Below, piece after piece: positions 8,609-17,487 of a DNA stretch of 58,569 bases. The stretch covers positions 1 through 58,569 of the forward strand of contig VSQE01000005.1 of assembly GCA_009775705.1 (NCBI GenBank). The letters are read 5' to 3'. The position numbers and the translations under genes are program-made. The notes beneath the pieces are model-generated. The model searched no databases, was not told the origin of the DNA, and saw only the letters and a list, made by a program, of their open reading frames with translations. Position 1 is the first letter of the stretch. Each line of letters opens with the position of its first letter. This DNA comes from Prevotellamassilia sp. GTDB lineage: Bacteria > Bacteroidota > Bacteroidia > Bacteroidales > Bacteroidaceae.

Positions 8609-9904
8609 ATGTTTCTACTGAACTACCTGTATTTTTTCATCATTACCTACTATGGCATAAAATTCCTGTTCCAGCCATCAGGCATTATGAAAAACCCGCT
8701 GAACAAAGAACAGGACATGTTGCTCAATGGTCCCGAAATGTTCTGGATTCTTACATTCTCCACCGGGCTTTTGGCTTTTTCCGCTCCGGGAGCGTTAGAC
8801 CTGATGGCTGTACGCCTGTTAGTATTGGAAATTCTGTGTTTCATCGGACTATTTATTGCCAAAGGACGCGCTATCTGGGGCCTACCGTTTGTTCTTTACG
8901 TCATCTATCTGATATGGATTATTACAGGTATCTTTTACTCTCCCGCTCCCGGCTATGGATTCCGAGTCTTTCTAAAATACTGCTATCCACTTCTTATTGC
9001 TCTATTTGCGTCCAGCGTAGTCAGGAACAAAGAAGTTTTTCTGAAAGCCGGAATCGGCGCACGATGGGTAGCTTTTGCCACGGTCATATCTTCATTTATC
9101 CCAGCTGTCGAATCCCTTTTATTTCCGGGTGTTATCTGGTTCGTTACAGCCCGTGCCCTTAATTATATCTCCATCTGCATATTTTCATTGGCACTTTTCT
9201 TTTACACGAATGAAAAAAAGAAGAATTTCTTCTTTTTCATATTATTCATGCTTCCCTGTCTTCTGTGGGTTTTCCGCACCAGTATCATGGGAACAATTAT
9301 TGCCGTAAGCATATTCTTTTTCTTTAAATACAAGTTCAAATCATTACCTATCATTTTCGGTATATTTATCCTTTCCGTCATTGCCGTGTTCACTATTCCC
9401 AGCCTTCGCGAAAAAATGTTTAAAAAGAGTGACAATGTCACCATCGAACAATTCAAGGAAGGAGAAGTAACGACAGACAATATCAACAGCAATGCACGCT
9501 TCGCCATGTGGGAGCATCTAATGAACAGATTCTATCACGACGGACATGAAACCGCAGGTTCCGGAACCGGAAGTGTACAGAACTATATGTACAACAATTT
9601 CATATATGGCGGATTGAAAGTACCGCACAGTGATTTCGTACAAATGCTTTGCGACAACGGAACAATAGGACTTACACTATATCTTTTGACTTTGCTGACG
9701 GTTGTTATCCATAGCTTTATCATCTTTACGCGAACACGGAAAACAGCTCTAAAAATTTGTGCCATCACAGCCGGCAGTTCCATGGCCGGTATCTTGTTTA
9801 CGCTATATTCGGACAACGTAGTCAATTATTCCATGGCCACCTTATCCATGCCCTTCGGCTTCTATGGAATGATGCTTGGAATGCAAGAAAAAGAAAGAAC
9901 ATGA
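8609..9904 (+). CDS. Wzy-type O-antigen polymerase/ligase family protein
   Basis: A 431-residue polytopic membrane protein with about ten helices. A long hydrophilic periplasmic segment lies between roughly residues 265 and 340, containing N-A-R-F-A-M-W and H-S-D-F-V-Q-M-L-C-D-N-G-T-I-G. These match the Wzy_C/O-antigen ligase pattern, in which an arginine after a helix and an H-x-x-x-x-x-L motif in the last large loop take part in polymerisation. It is the only polymerase candidate in the plus-strand locus, so it probably joins the repeat units after flipping. It overlaps the next gene by 4 bases (ATGA). Confidence 0.82.
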   Translation: MFLLNYLYFFIITYYGIKFLFQPSGIMKNPLNKEQDMLLNGPEMFWILTFSTGLLAFSAPGALDLMAVRLLVLEILCFIGLFIAKGRAIWGLPFVLYVIYLIWIITGIFYSPAPGYGFRVFLKYCYPLLIALFASSVVRNKEVFLKAGIGARWVAFATVISSFIPAVESLLFPGVIWFVTARALNYISICIFSLALFFYTNEKKKNFFFFILFMLPCLLWVFRTSIMGTIIAVSIFFFFKYKFKSLPIIFGIFILSVIAVFTIPSLREKMFKKSDNVTIEQFKEGEVTTDNINSNARFAMWEHLMNRFYHDGHETAGSGTGSVQNYMYNNFIYGGLKVPHSDFVQMLCDNGTIGLTLYLLTLLTVVIHSFIIFTRTRKTALKICAITAGSSMAGILFTLYSDNVVNYSMATLSMPFGFYGMMLGMQEKERT

Positions 9905-10800
9905 TTTCGATAATTATTCCTCTCTACAACAAAGAAAAACAAATCAAAAATACTTTAAAGTCCGTCCTCGAACAAACATTTCAGGATTTTGAAATCATCG
10001 TTGTCGATGACGGCAGTACGGATAACGGCGCAAACGAAGTCCTGAAAACAAAGGATCAACGCATCCGATTGGTTCAACAAAAAAACGCCGGTGTCTCCGC
10101 AGCCCGCAACCGGGGCATACAGGAAGCCCGCTTCAGCCTGCTCGCGTTTTTGGATGCCGATGACATCTGGAAAACAACTTACTTAGCGACCCAATACGGA
10201 CTATACAAAAAATATCCTCAATGCAACGTATATGTCTGCAATTATGAGTTCCGTAATGCTTCAGGTACTGTCACACCCACCATTATCCGCAAACTTCCGT
10301 TTCAGGGTACTGACGGTGCACTCACCAACTATTTCGAGGTTGCCGCTTGCTCCCATCCCCCTATATGTTCAATCTCCATAATGGTAAAAAAAGAAGCCAT
10401 TCAAGCCATAGGAGGTTTCCCTATCGGGATCAAATCAGGAGAGGACTTACTGACTTGGGCCCGATTAGCCGCCAACTATCAAATAGCCTATTCAAAGGAA
10501 GTCTGTGCCATCTTTAACGTGGAAGGCTATGATTTTTCAGAAAAGCCCAAACGCCTCCCAGCCGAACCGGATGTGGTCGGCAAGGCGCTGAAAGAACTGG
10601 CAGACAATCATACCATCCCGAATCTGAACCAATACATATCCCATTGGCACAAGATGCGCAGTTCAATCTATCTGCGCCTCAACATGCGCAAGAAAAGCAT
10701 TGAGGAAGCGCTCATTGCACTCCGCCATAATCCAACGAATTATAAATTATACATTTATATTTTTCTCAATTTCATACCTTCCCGACTTAGACCATTCTAA
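9901..10800 (+). CDS. GT2 glycosyltransferase
   Basis: A 299-residue family 2 glycosyltransferase. The start at 9901 gives MISIIIPLYNKEKQ, the canonical first strand, and overlaps the stop of the polymerase gene by 4 bases. Longer upstream in-frame extensions would lie inside that gene. Motifs are V-V-D-D-G-S-T-D near residue 40, G-V-S-A-A-R-N-R-G near 70 and the metal-binding D-A-D-D near 85. The C-terminal part contains I-K-S-G-E-D-L-L-T-W, the likely catalytic base region (ED). It sits 2 bases before the next gene. Confidence 0.88.
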   Translation: MISIIIPLYNKEKQIKNTLKSVLEQTFQDFEIIVVDDGSTDNGANEVLKTKDQRIRLVQQKNAGVSAARNRGIQEARFSLLAFLDADDIWKTTYLATQYGLYKKYPQCNVYVCNYEFRNASGTVTPTIIRKLPFQGTDGALTNYFEVAACSHPPICSISIMVKKEAIQAIGGFPIGIKSGEDLLTWARLAANYQIAYSKEVCAIFNVEGYDFSEKPKRLPAEPDVVGKALKELADNHTIPNLNQYISHWHKMRSSIYLRLNMRKKSIEEALIALRHNPTNYKLYIYIFLNFIPSRLRPF

Positions 10801-10802
10801 CC

Positions 10803-11681
10803 ATGATAGCTCCTATTGTCATTTTCGCCTTCAACAGACCAAAGGCCTTACTCAGGCTCAAAGAATCTTTAGAGAAAAACAATCTTTTCGCCACATCCGA
10901 AAAGATTGTTTTCATCGATGGATATCGCAACGAGAAAGAAAAAGAAAAAGTTGACGAAGTTATCCGCATAGCTCGCACCATCACGGAAAACGTCCAAATC
11001 TCCCAAGTAAACAAAGGGCTGGGCACGTCCATCATTGAAGGTATATCCTCTGTCATCCGACAATACGGAAAGGCCATCGTCCTGGAAGATGACCTCATCT
11101 GTTCCTCCAACTTTTTATCTTTCATGAATCAGGCTCTGGATTTTTATCAAGATGACCCACGCATATTTTCCGTATGCGGCTATGGCCTGAAAATTGACAA
11201 ACCCAAAAATTACATGGGAGACATATACTTGTCCGGAAGATCATCTTCCTGGGGATGGGGTACCTGGAAAGACCGGTGGGAGCAGGTGGACTGGGAAGTC
11301 AAGGACTGGGAGTCTCTGAGCAACGACAAAAAGAAGCAAAAAGCTTTCAACCGCAACGGCAGCGACATGTACGATATGCTCAAAGATTACATGCACGGTC
11401 GTAACCGGTCCTGGGCCATACGCTTCTGCTATTCTCAATTCAAATTGGAAAAATATTCAGTCTGCCCCTTTATTTCCAAAATCGAGAATGACGGATTCGG
11501 AGAAGATGCGACCAACTGCAAACAACACTATTCCCGCTTCAAGGCTGACTTTGACAACACAACCAATCAGACCTTTCTTTTCCCGCACTCTCCGGAGCCC
11601 GACAAAAAAATCATGGCAGCCTGCTACAAGTATCACAGCCTTCCCATAAGAATATACAGCAAACTCAGAAACCTAATCTAA
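10803..11681 (+). CDS. GNT-I-like glycosyltransferase (hypothetical sugar transferase)
   Basis: A 292-residue protein starting MIAPIVIFAFNRP. It resembles the GT-A group related to eukaryotic GNT-I more than standard GT2. The acidic motif is V-L-E-D-D-L followed by S-x-x-F-L-x-F-M-N-x-A-L, then F-S-V-C-G-Y and a tryptophan-rich stretch S-S-W-G-W-G-T-W-K-D-R-W. The E-D-D would bind the metal-nucleotide. Proteins of this kind are common in Bacteroidota glycan loci and are usually annotated only as sugar transferases. The substrate is unknown. It follows the preceding GT2 by 2 bases and precedes the next by 5. Confidence 0.75.
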   Translation: MIAPIVIFAFNRPKALLRLKESLEKNNLFATSEKIVFIDGYRNEKEKEKVDEVIRIARTITENVQISQVNKGLGTSIIEGISSVIRQYGKAIVLEDDLICSSNFLSFMNQALDFYQDDPRIFSVCGYGLKIDKPKNYMGDIYLSGRSSSWGWGTWKDRWEQVDWEVKDWESLSNDKKKQKAFNRNGSDMYDMLKDYMHGRNRSWAIRFCYSQFKLEKYSVCPFISKIENDGFGEDATNCKQHYSRFKADFDNTTNQTFLFPHSPEPDKKIMAACYKYHSLPIRIYSKLRNLI

Positions 11682-11686
11682 AGAAT

Positions 11687-12676
11687 ATGGACAGTCCCAA
11701 AATCTCTATTATTATTCCCGTATATAACGGAGCAAAGGATATTATCCGATGTCTGGATAGTATTTATTCACAACATCTGGATTCTACACAATTTGAGGTG
11801 TTATGTATAGATGACTGCTCTACTGATAATACCGCAGAAACCATTACGCGCTATTCCAAGAACAAAAATAATCTCAGGCTCATATCACACTCCATCAACA
11901 AGCGTCAAGGGGGGGGGAGGAATACAGGTGTAAATCAAGCACTTGGAAATTTTATACTATTCATTGATCATGATGATTATTTTGCTGAAGGAAGTCTTTT
12001 ATCTCTTATTGAATATCAAAACAAATTTCAGAATGCAGACATCCTGATGTTTGATTTTTCCACCGTGGCCGAAAACCAGACTGTCAAGTCTGACCATTAC
12101 TCCACAAACAGCAGCCAGGTCATGTCCGGCAGATTTTTCATGCAAGAACAAGAAGTCCCATGGGTACCCTGGTGTTATCTCTACAAAAGAACATTCCTAC
12201 AACAAAACCGTCTCCGCTTTGAAGAACAGGTCAGATTTGAAGACGCTGATTTCGTCATTAAATGTACTATCGCTGCCTCTTCCATCATTTTCGTTCCATT
12301 GGTTGTAATCTGCCACACACAATCCACGGAACAAACTACACACGTAGGAAATGATTCGGAAAAAATAATAGACCTCTTCAAATTATCAGACAGAGTAAAA
12401 CAAATAGCAATTCATGAAATGGATGTTGATGCAAAATGCGCGGAAGCTATTATGGGGCATCATCTCTTTCTTCATAAATATAATATTCTACGCTATCTAT
12501 GGCGTGTTCCTTTTTCCAAAATGCTTTACATTCTCAGACATTACAAAGCATATACTCCCAACAACAATGCCATGCTCACATTCAGTGCAAAGCATCCACT
12601 TATTTTTGCTATCCTTCTACAAATGATGAAACCTGTCCTGCCCATACTCAGGAAAATATACATGTCTTCCAGATGA
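11687..12676 (+). CDS. GT2 glycosyltransferase with a 9-G tract
   Basis: A 329-residue family 2 glycosyltransferase with KISIIIPVYNG at the N-terminus, I-D-D-C-S-T-D near residue 42 and the metal site D-H-D-D near 93. A run of 9 G at 11909-11917 encodes the three glycines of the R-Q-G-G-G-R-N-T-G loop, a conserved donor-binding region of the family, around residues 74-80. Gaining a G brings a stop about 20 codons later and losing one brings a stop about 5 codons later, either way before the metal site. Composition is AT-rich compared with the next gene. A 91-base gap follows, the largest in the operon, and may mark a module boundary. Confidence 0.87.
   Translation: MDSPKISIIIPVYNGAKDIIRCLDSIYSQHLDSTQFEVLCIDDCSTDNTAETITRYSKNKNNLRLISHSINKRQGGGRNTGVNQALGNFILFIDHDDYFAEGSLLSLIEYQNKFQNADILMFDFSTVAENQTVKSDHYSTNSSQVMSGRFFMQEQEVPWVPWCYLYKRTFLQQNRLRFEEQVRFEDADFVIKCTIAASSIIFVPLVVICHTQSTEQTTHVGNDSEKIIDLFKLSDRVKQIAIHEMDVDAKCAEAIMGHHLFLHKYNILRYLWRVPFSKMLYILRHYKAYTPNNNAMLTFSAKHPLIFAILLQMMKPVLPILRKIYMSSR
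11909..11917 (+). repeat. Poly-G tract (9 G), candidate phase-variation switch
   Basis: Nine consecutive G inside the GT2 gene at 11687, using GGG three times for the glycines of a conserved R-Q-G-G-G-R-N loop. Any length change not divisible by three truncates the enzyme at roughly a quarter of its length. Confidence 0.65.
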
Positions 12677-12767
12677 TTTCCAATACAGACACGACAAAAC
12701 CGCATGCTCCCCAATAATCCGTCCTATTAGACAAAGGAAGGATAGCTCTTTCCAAACGCATCATCCG

Positions 12768-13922
12768 ATGAAAATACTCCTTGTACACAACAACTACGGG
12801 AAATACAGCGGCGAGGAGGCCGTGGTCGACAAAATGACGGAAATGCTGCAAGCGCGCGGCATCGACATCGCCTTCTACCGGCAGACCAGCGAGGGAAGCC
12901 GGGAGACGTTGGGAGGGAAAATAAAAGGATTCCTCTGCGGCATCTACTCTCCCGAAGGCATAAGAGGTATGCGCGAGGCACTCCGCCGGGAAAGACCCGA
13001 TGTCGTGAATGTGCACAATCTCTACCCGTTCATCAGTCCGGCGGCCCTGCAAGAATGCCGGAAAGCCGGGGTCCCTGTTGTCATGACCGTACACAACTTC
13101 CGGCTGGTATGCCCCACCGGACTTTTCATGAGGAACGGCGCGCCCTGCGAAATCTGTCTGGAGCGCGGGAACGAATGGAGCTGCCTGCGGCATAACTGCG
13201 AGCACTCCCTGCTCAAATCCGCCGGCTATACTCTGAGAAACGCATACGCCCGCCTGACCGGGGCCTATCGGGAAAACGTTGATGTCTTTGCCTGCATCAC
13301 GGACTTCCAGAAACGGAAACTGACGGCCGCCGGATTCGACAGCCGGCGCCTGACAGTCATCCCCAACTGCGCCGATGTGCCCGACGGCTGCACATACCAA
13401 ACGGGGGAATACGTAGGCTATGTGGGACGGCTGAGCTATGAGAAAGGCTATGACCGCCTGATAGACGCGGCCCGCCGGCATCCCCACATACCGTTCCGCT
13501 TTGCCGGGGCCGTCAGAGAAGACATGAGGGGAGACCTTCCCGAAAACGTCCGGCTCTTGGGAAAACTGGACCGCACGGCATTGGAGGATTTCATCCGGAA
13601 AAGCCGGTTCATCGTCATGCCCAGCCGGTGCTACGAAGGGTTCCCAATGACAATCCTCGAGGCCGCCGCACTCGGGAAACCCTGCATAGGGCCGGACCAC
13701 GGCGGTTTTCCGGAGATCATCGGACACGGAGCCGGCAGCATCGGCCGCCTGTTCGTCCCGGATTCGGCCGAAAGCCTGGAGCGGCAGATCACGGAACTGT
13801 GGGCACAGCCTGAAGAGGTCCGCATCCTGGGCCTGCGCGCCTACGAAAAACTCAGACGCGAATACAGCACCGACGTCATCGGCAAGCGCTGGCTGCGACT
13901 GTTTGAGAATCTCTGCCAGTGA
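12768..13922 (+). CDS. GT4 glycosyltransferase
   Basis: A 384-residue family GT4 glycosyltransferase beginning MKILLVHNNYGKYSGEEAVV, the usual acceptor-domain opening. It has a cysteine-containing stretch C-P-T-G-L-F-M-R-N-G-A-P-C-E-I-C-L that is common in one GT4 subgroup of capsule loci. The donor domain carries G-R-L-S-Y-E-K-G-Y-D and the E-x7-E motif in YEGFPMTILEAAALGKP. It is clearly more GC-rich than the genes to its left, so it and the next gene may be an older or differently acquired module. It starts after a 91-base gap in which I see no terminator. Confidence 0.88.
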   Translation: MKILLVHNNYGKYSGEEAVVDKMTEMLQARGIDIAFYRQTSEGSRETLGGKIKGFLCGIYSPEGIRGMREALRRERPDVVNVHNLYPFISPAALQECRKAGVPVVMTVHNFRLVCPTGLFMRNGAPCEICLERGNEWSCLRHNCEHSLLKSAGYTLRNAYARLTGAYRENVDVFACITDFQKRKLTAAGFDSRRLTVIPNCADVPDGCTYQTGEYVGYVGRLSYEKGYDRLIDAARRHPHIPFRFAGAVREDMRGDLPENVRLLGKLDRTALEDFIRKSRFIVMPSRCYEGFPMTILEAAALGKPCIGPDHGGFPEIIGHGAGSIGRLFVPDSAESLERQITELWAQPEEVRILGLRAYEKLRREYSTDVIGKRWLRLFENLCQ

Positions 13923-13949
13923 GACTTTCGCATACACACACCACATTAT

Positions 13950-14705
13950 ATGGAGAAATACTTTAACATCAACTACGAGTTTGACAAGACGGAGGTGCTT
14001 CGCTCCATCGACCGCCAGTTGGAAAAAGACAAAGCCGGCTACATCTGCGTGGCGGACGGCGTCATCCTGACCACCGCCAACCGCAATGCCGACTATCTGG
14101 ACATCATCAACGGAGGCATGTTCGCCGTCTGCGACAGCAGCTATGTCCCGCTCTATCTGAAATGGCTCTACGGCAAACGCTACGGACAATACTGCGGCAG
14201 CCAGATCTTCATGGACATTATCGGCATGAGGAAATACCGCATGATCTTCATGGGCACCTCTCCCGGAACGCTGGCCGGACTGAAAAAGAACCTGTCGCAG
14301 ACGGACCCTCGCATCGCAGACATGACGTTCTACGACCTGCCCTACCGTGATGTAAATGATTTTGACTACGAAGAGCTGGCCCGCATCATCGAGCGGGACA
14401 AGGCCGACATCATCTGGGTGGCGTTGGGCGCTCCCAAACAGGAGATCTTCATGAGCAAACTGAAGCCGCATCTGCACCGCGGCGTCCTGATTGCCGTAGG
14501 GGCGGCCTTCAAGTTCTTCAGCGGCACCGACACCAGACGGGCGCCCCAATGGATGATAGACTGCCATCTGGAATTTGTGCACCGCATCTACACCGAGCCG
14601 AAAAAACAACTCCGACGCTGCTTCGGGATTCTTTCCGCCCTTCCCTCCATTCTCTATCAGGAATGGAGAAGAAAACGCAACAAACCATCTTCGCCCACAT
14701 CCTGA
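13950..14705 (+). CDS. WecG/TagA/CpsF family glycosyltransferase (GT26)
   Basis: A 251-residue GT26 enzyme. Family hallmarks are the early A-D-G-V-x-L segment, the G-S-Q-I-F/D region and V-A-L-G-A-P-K-Q-E near residue 155. These are followed by G-V-G-A-A-F/K-F-F-S-G and R-A-P-Q-W-M near 195. Family members transfer ManNAc-type residues onto undecaprenyl-diphospho-GlcNAc at the membrane, as WecG and TagA do. The acceptor would be supplied by a WecA-type transferase; such a gene lies at 18947-20050 on the other strand. Last gene of the plus-strand operon, ending just before a bidirectional terminator. Confidence 0.88.
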   Translation: MEKYFNINYEFDKTEVLRSIDRQLEKDKAGYICVADGVILTTANRNADYLDIINGGMFAVCDSSYVPLYLKWLYGKRYGQYCGSQIFMDIIGMRKYRMIFMGTSPGTLAGLKKNLSQTDPRIADMTFYDLPYRDVNDFDYEELARIIERDKADIIWVALGAPKQEIFMSKLKPHLHRGVLIAVGAAFKFFSGTDTRRAPQWMIDCHLEFVHRIYTEPKKQLRRCFGILSALPSILYQEWRRKRNKPSSPTS

Positions 14706-14727
14706 TTCGCCTGCAAAACTCGGAAAC

Positions 14728-14768
14728 AAAAAAAATCACAATGGAACAAATTCCATTGTGATTTTTTT
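14728..14768. terminator. Bidirectional intrinsic terminator
   Basis: Perfect 11-bp stem (14736-14746 with 14751-14761), loop CAAA, flanked by a run of eight A on the left and seven T on the right. It therefore works on both strands, between the convergent GT26 and M60 peptidase genes. Confidence 0.92.
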
Positions 14769-14782
14769 GTTTTCATTTTTCG

Positions 14783-17443
14783 TTATTCCTGATAGCACTT
14801 GACGCGCTGCCCGTCATAGCCCACGGCCATGATGTAGGAAGCTCCTTCGGGCCACAGCACACGCGTATAACGCGATGAAGTGGCCGAATCGCCCAGTCCG
14901 AACATGGAGATGCGCAACAGGTTTCCGGCAGCATCGTAGGTCTCATAGCCTACGGCATTCTTCCAGACACTGTTGTCCACACGGATGAAGACACCGTAAG
15001 AAAGGCAACCCGAATTGACACGCGTGGTCTCGTCTATCACTCCCTTGTCGCGGAACACCTGCCAGTTGTAGGCATTGATGTAGTTGAGGGCCTCGGGCAC
15101 GCGGGCATAATTCTTGGAAGCCACATAATCCTTAAGTTCCTGCACCATCTCCTCGGTAATGATGAGCCATCCCGGACTGTAGTCCTCTATGTATGCCTTG
15201 ACGGGGTTCAACATACGCGCTTTCTCAAAGAAGGGAAGAAAGTCCATCCGGGTGGAATCGCAGAAGGTCTTCATGAACTGGAGCTGGAACTGTCCGTTGG
15301 TTTTGCCCAAGTCGGTGGTTTTACGCAGACCCTCCAACATCTTTCCGTAAGCATCGGGCGACTGTCCGGCGGCATCCTTCAGGCAATAGAGTGCAAGCTG
15401 ATAGAGCGGCACGACCTTCAGGAAGTGGTCATAGTTGCGCGACGTGGTCTGCACGTTCGCTCCCTGCTTGCCGTTGGCATCCTCGTCTCTCACCGTAACC
15501 GTTCCTGGCTTTGTTCCGTGATAGTCCGGACCGTCCTGCAACTGCCACGTCACTCCCTTGCGTACGCCCTCCTCCAGATAAGCCTCAAAGCGTCCGCCGC
15601 GCCAACCTCGGTACTCATCGACTCCGGAGTTCTCGTCTTCAAGCCGGTGGTAGCCATTGCCCAGCGTGTGTTCCACCCAAGCGGAGTAGACATTGTTGGT
15701 GGTTTCTCCCATACCGTCCCACTTGAAAACGGGACGCACCTGGTTGACGTGTCCCAACTCATGCCCAAAGCCCCAGAAACTGAAGTCATCGGGATTCACC
15801 CACTGGTCGAACAGATCGAATGCTGCGGCCGCACCTACTCCGTCGGCAAACATCCCACCCGTCACACAACGGGCAAACTGGCGGTTTTTGGGTTCACGGC
15901 CAAACAAGCCAAGGCCCATGATTTCGCGTTCGCGTATGATGACATTCTCATAGATACGGGCCAGCTCCACGCCCTTGCGGGGACACACACGGCGCAGCGA
16001 TACAAGCGGAGCCGCCACCTGCATGCGCGGTGTGCGGATGTCGATGATGTCACTCTTGGCATTGGCCAGAAGGTTGACCCAATCTTCGTTGGTATCACCG
16101 CGCTGGAGATCGAAATATCCGTTTTCGCCAGCCATGGCAAAATGTATATTCACATTGGGCAAAGACGCAAAATTGTCGGAATAATAAGAGATGTAACCGT
16201 TGCCGCGGTTGGCGGGAACAATGAGGTTGGCTCCGTTCTTCAACGGATAGGAACTTTCAGGCTGGTTGTCGCCAGTATTCTGCGCCGGCCCGAAACTCTT
16301 GATGATCAAATTGGGAGCAACCTCGGTGATTCCTTCCACAAACAGCACCACAGGCTGTCCCTTCGTGAAATAGATGCCCGTGGGATTCTCATAACGGTTG
16401 TAATTGCTGGTCATGAGCTCCTGGCTCAGGCTGCCTAAGGTACGATAAGGTTCAAACTCGCCTACACGATACTTCGTGGAATAGCCCGGCTCAAGCATGT
16501 TGTAGACCAGCTGGCGCACATAGGGCATGGAGATGCCGGCCGCGGCCTTTTCGTCCACACCGGGTTTAAGGCGCGTGCAGAGAGCATCTTCAAAATACCG
16601 CGCCAGTTCGTCAGACAAGGCTGTATCGTAAGCATAGAAGCCCATCTCGGCACAGCTGGCATAGTTCTTTCCGGAACCATCGGATGCGGCGCTGAGCACC
16701 TCGAATCTCACCCGTTTCACGTTGTCGATGCCTTCCTTTCCGAAATCAATGCGGTGCGAGCCACTCCTCTGTTCCAAATTGAAAACGCCCAATTCCTTAA
16801 ACTGCGTGGCATTGTCGGCAGTGGTGTAGAGTACCTTCACCTCGCCGAAGTTTCCGTTGCTTCCGCTGGGGCGCGTAGTGTAGAGTGCATAGTCCACATG
16901 CGCGGCTTCCTTAAGTGTATAGGTCAGCGTAATGGGTAATGATGCTCCGCTCCAGGAAGAGTGGTAGATGGTAGAGGGATCGTTGTCATAGCTTTTCGAG
17001 ATTTCCTCACCGCTTTGCTGCGATGAGGCCGTAGCCGACTGGATAGCGTGCTTCACATCGCCGGTTACGGTCAACGCCGCAGTGTTGATGGCCTGTTCCA
17101 CCACAAAAGAGTGTGTGCCGGCCCCATCGGCCGTGGTGAGCGTCACCTGTCCGTAACGCGGAGCGGAGGCACTGCTGTTGTAACCGCTGAAAAGAGTGAC
17201 ATTGCCGTTCTTCTCCTTGCGCCAGGTGAGCCAGTCCACATTGCCGCTAACGGTATAGTCCGAATTTCCGGCCACGGCCACAGTTTTGATATCGGGTTCA
17301 TAGCCCAGACGCACCGTGTCCTTACCCGTCAGTACGTGGGATTTCTTGGCGGCATCGGCATCGAGCAGAACACCTTGTGCCCCGGCGGCCAGCGGAGTGG
17401 CCAGCATCAAGGCGGAAATGATAGTCTTGAATATTGTTTTCAT
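14783..17443 (-). CDS. Exported M60-family (mucinase-type) zinc metallopeptidase
   Basis: An 886-residue exported protein. The ATG at 17443 gives a clean signal peptide (MKTIFK then a hydrophobic run ending A-A-G-A-Q-G); upstream in-frame ATGs would add a charged leader. Domains in order are a BACON-like beta domain (about 30-120), an F5/8-type (CBM32-like) domain (about 130-285) and a catalytic Peptidase_M60 domain. The zinc motif HELGH is at residues 561-565, with a downstream glutamate in M-G-E 15 residues after the second histidine, fitting HExGH-x(8,28)-E. Characterised M60 proteins cut mucin-type O-glycoproteins at the cell surface. It ends without an evident type IX tail. It lies 44 bases downstream of the LRR gene and is probably cotranscribed with it. 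Confidence 0.88.
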   Translation of the reverse strand: MKTIFKTIISALMLATPLAAGAQGVLLDADAAKKSHVLTGKDTVRLGYEPDIKTVAVAGNSDYTVSGNVDWLTWRKEKNGNVTLFSGYNSSASAPRYGQVTLTTADGAGTHSFVVEQAINTAALTVTGDVKHAIQSATASSQQSGEEISKSYDNDPSTIYHSSWSGASLPITLTYTLKEAAHVDYALYTTRPSGSNGNFGEVKVLYTTADNATQFKELGVFNLEQRSGSHRIDFGKEGIDNVKRVRFEVLSAASDGSGKNYASCAEMGFYAYDTALSDELARYFEDALCTRLKPGVDEKAAAGISMPYVRQLVYNMLEPGYSTKYRVGEFEPYRTLGSLSQELMTSNYNRYENPTGIYFTKGQPVVLFVEGITEVAPNLIIKSFGPAQNTGDNQPESSYPLKNGANLIVPANRGNGYISYYSDNFASLPNVNIHFAMAGENGYFDLQRGDTNEDWVNLLANAKSDIIDIRTPRMQVAAPLVSLRRVCPRKGVELARIYENVIIREREIMGLGLFGREPKNRQFARCVTGGMFADGVGAAAAFDLFDQWVNPDDFSFWGFGHELGHVNQVRPVFKWDGMGETTNNVYSAWVEHTLGNGYHRLEDENSGVDEYRGWRGGRFEAYLEEGVRKGVTWQLQDGPDYHGTKPGTVTVRDEDANGKQGANVQTTSRNYDHFLKVVPLYQLALYCLKDAAGQSPDAYGKMLEGLRKTTDLGKTNGQFQLQFMKTFCDSTRMDFLPFFEKARMLNPVKAYIEDYSPGWLIITEEMVQELKDYVASKNYARVPEALNYINAYNWQVFRDKGVIDETTRVNSGCLSYGVFIRVDNSVWKNAVGYETYDAAGNLLRISMFGLGDSATSSRYTRVLWPEGASYIMAVGYDGQRVKCYQE

Positions 17444-17487
17444 AGGTATTTCCATAATAGTCTGTTTTTTATGCAACGGGGCTTTTT

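Noticed and set aside
12648..14729. Very long minus-strand open frame (693 codons) opposite the GT4 and GT26 genes
   Set aside because: It is a shadow of two well-supported plus-strand enzymes in GC-rich DNA; its translation has no domain.
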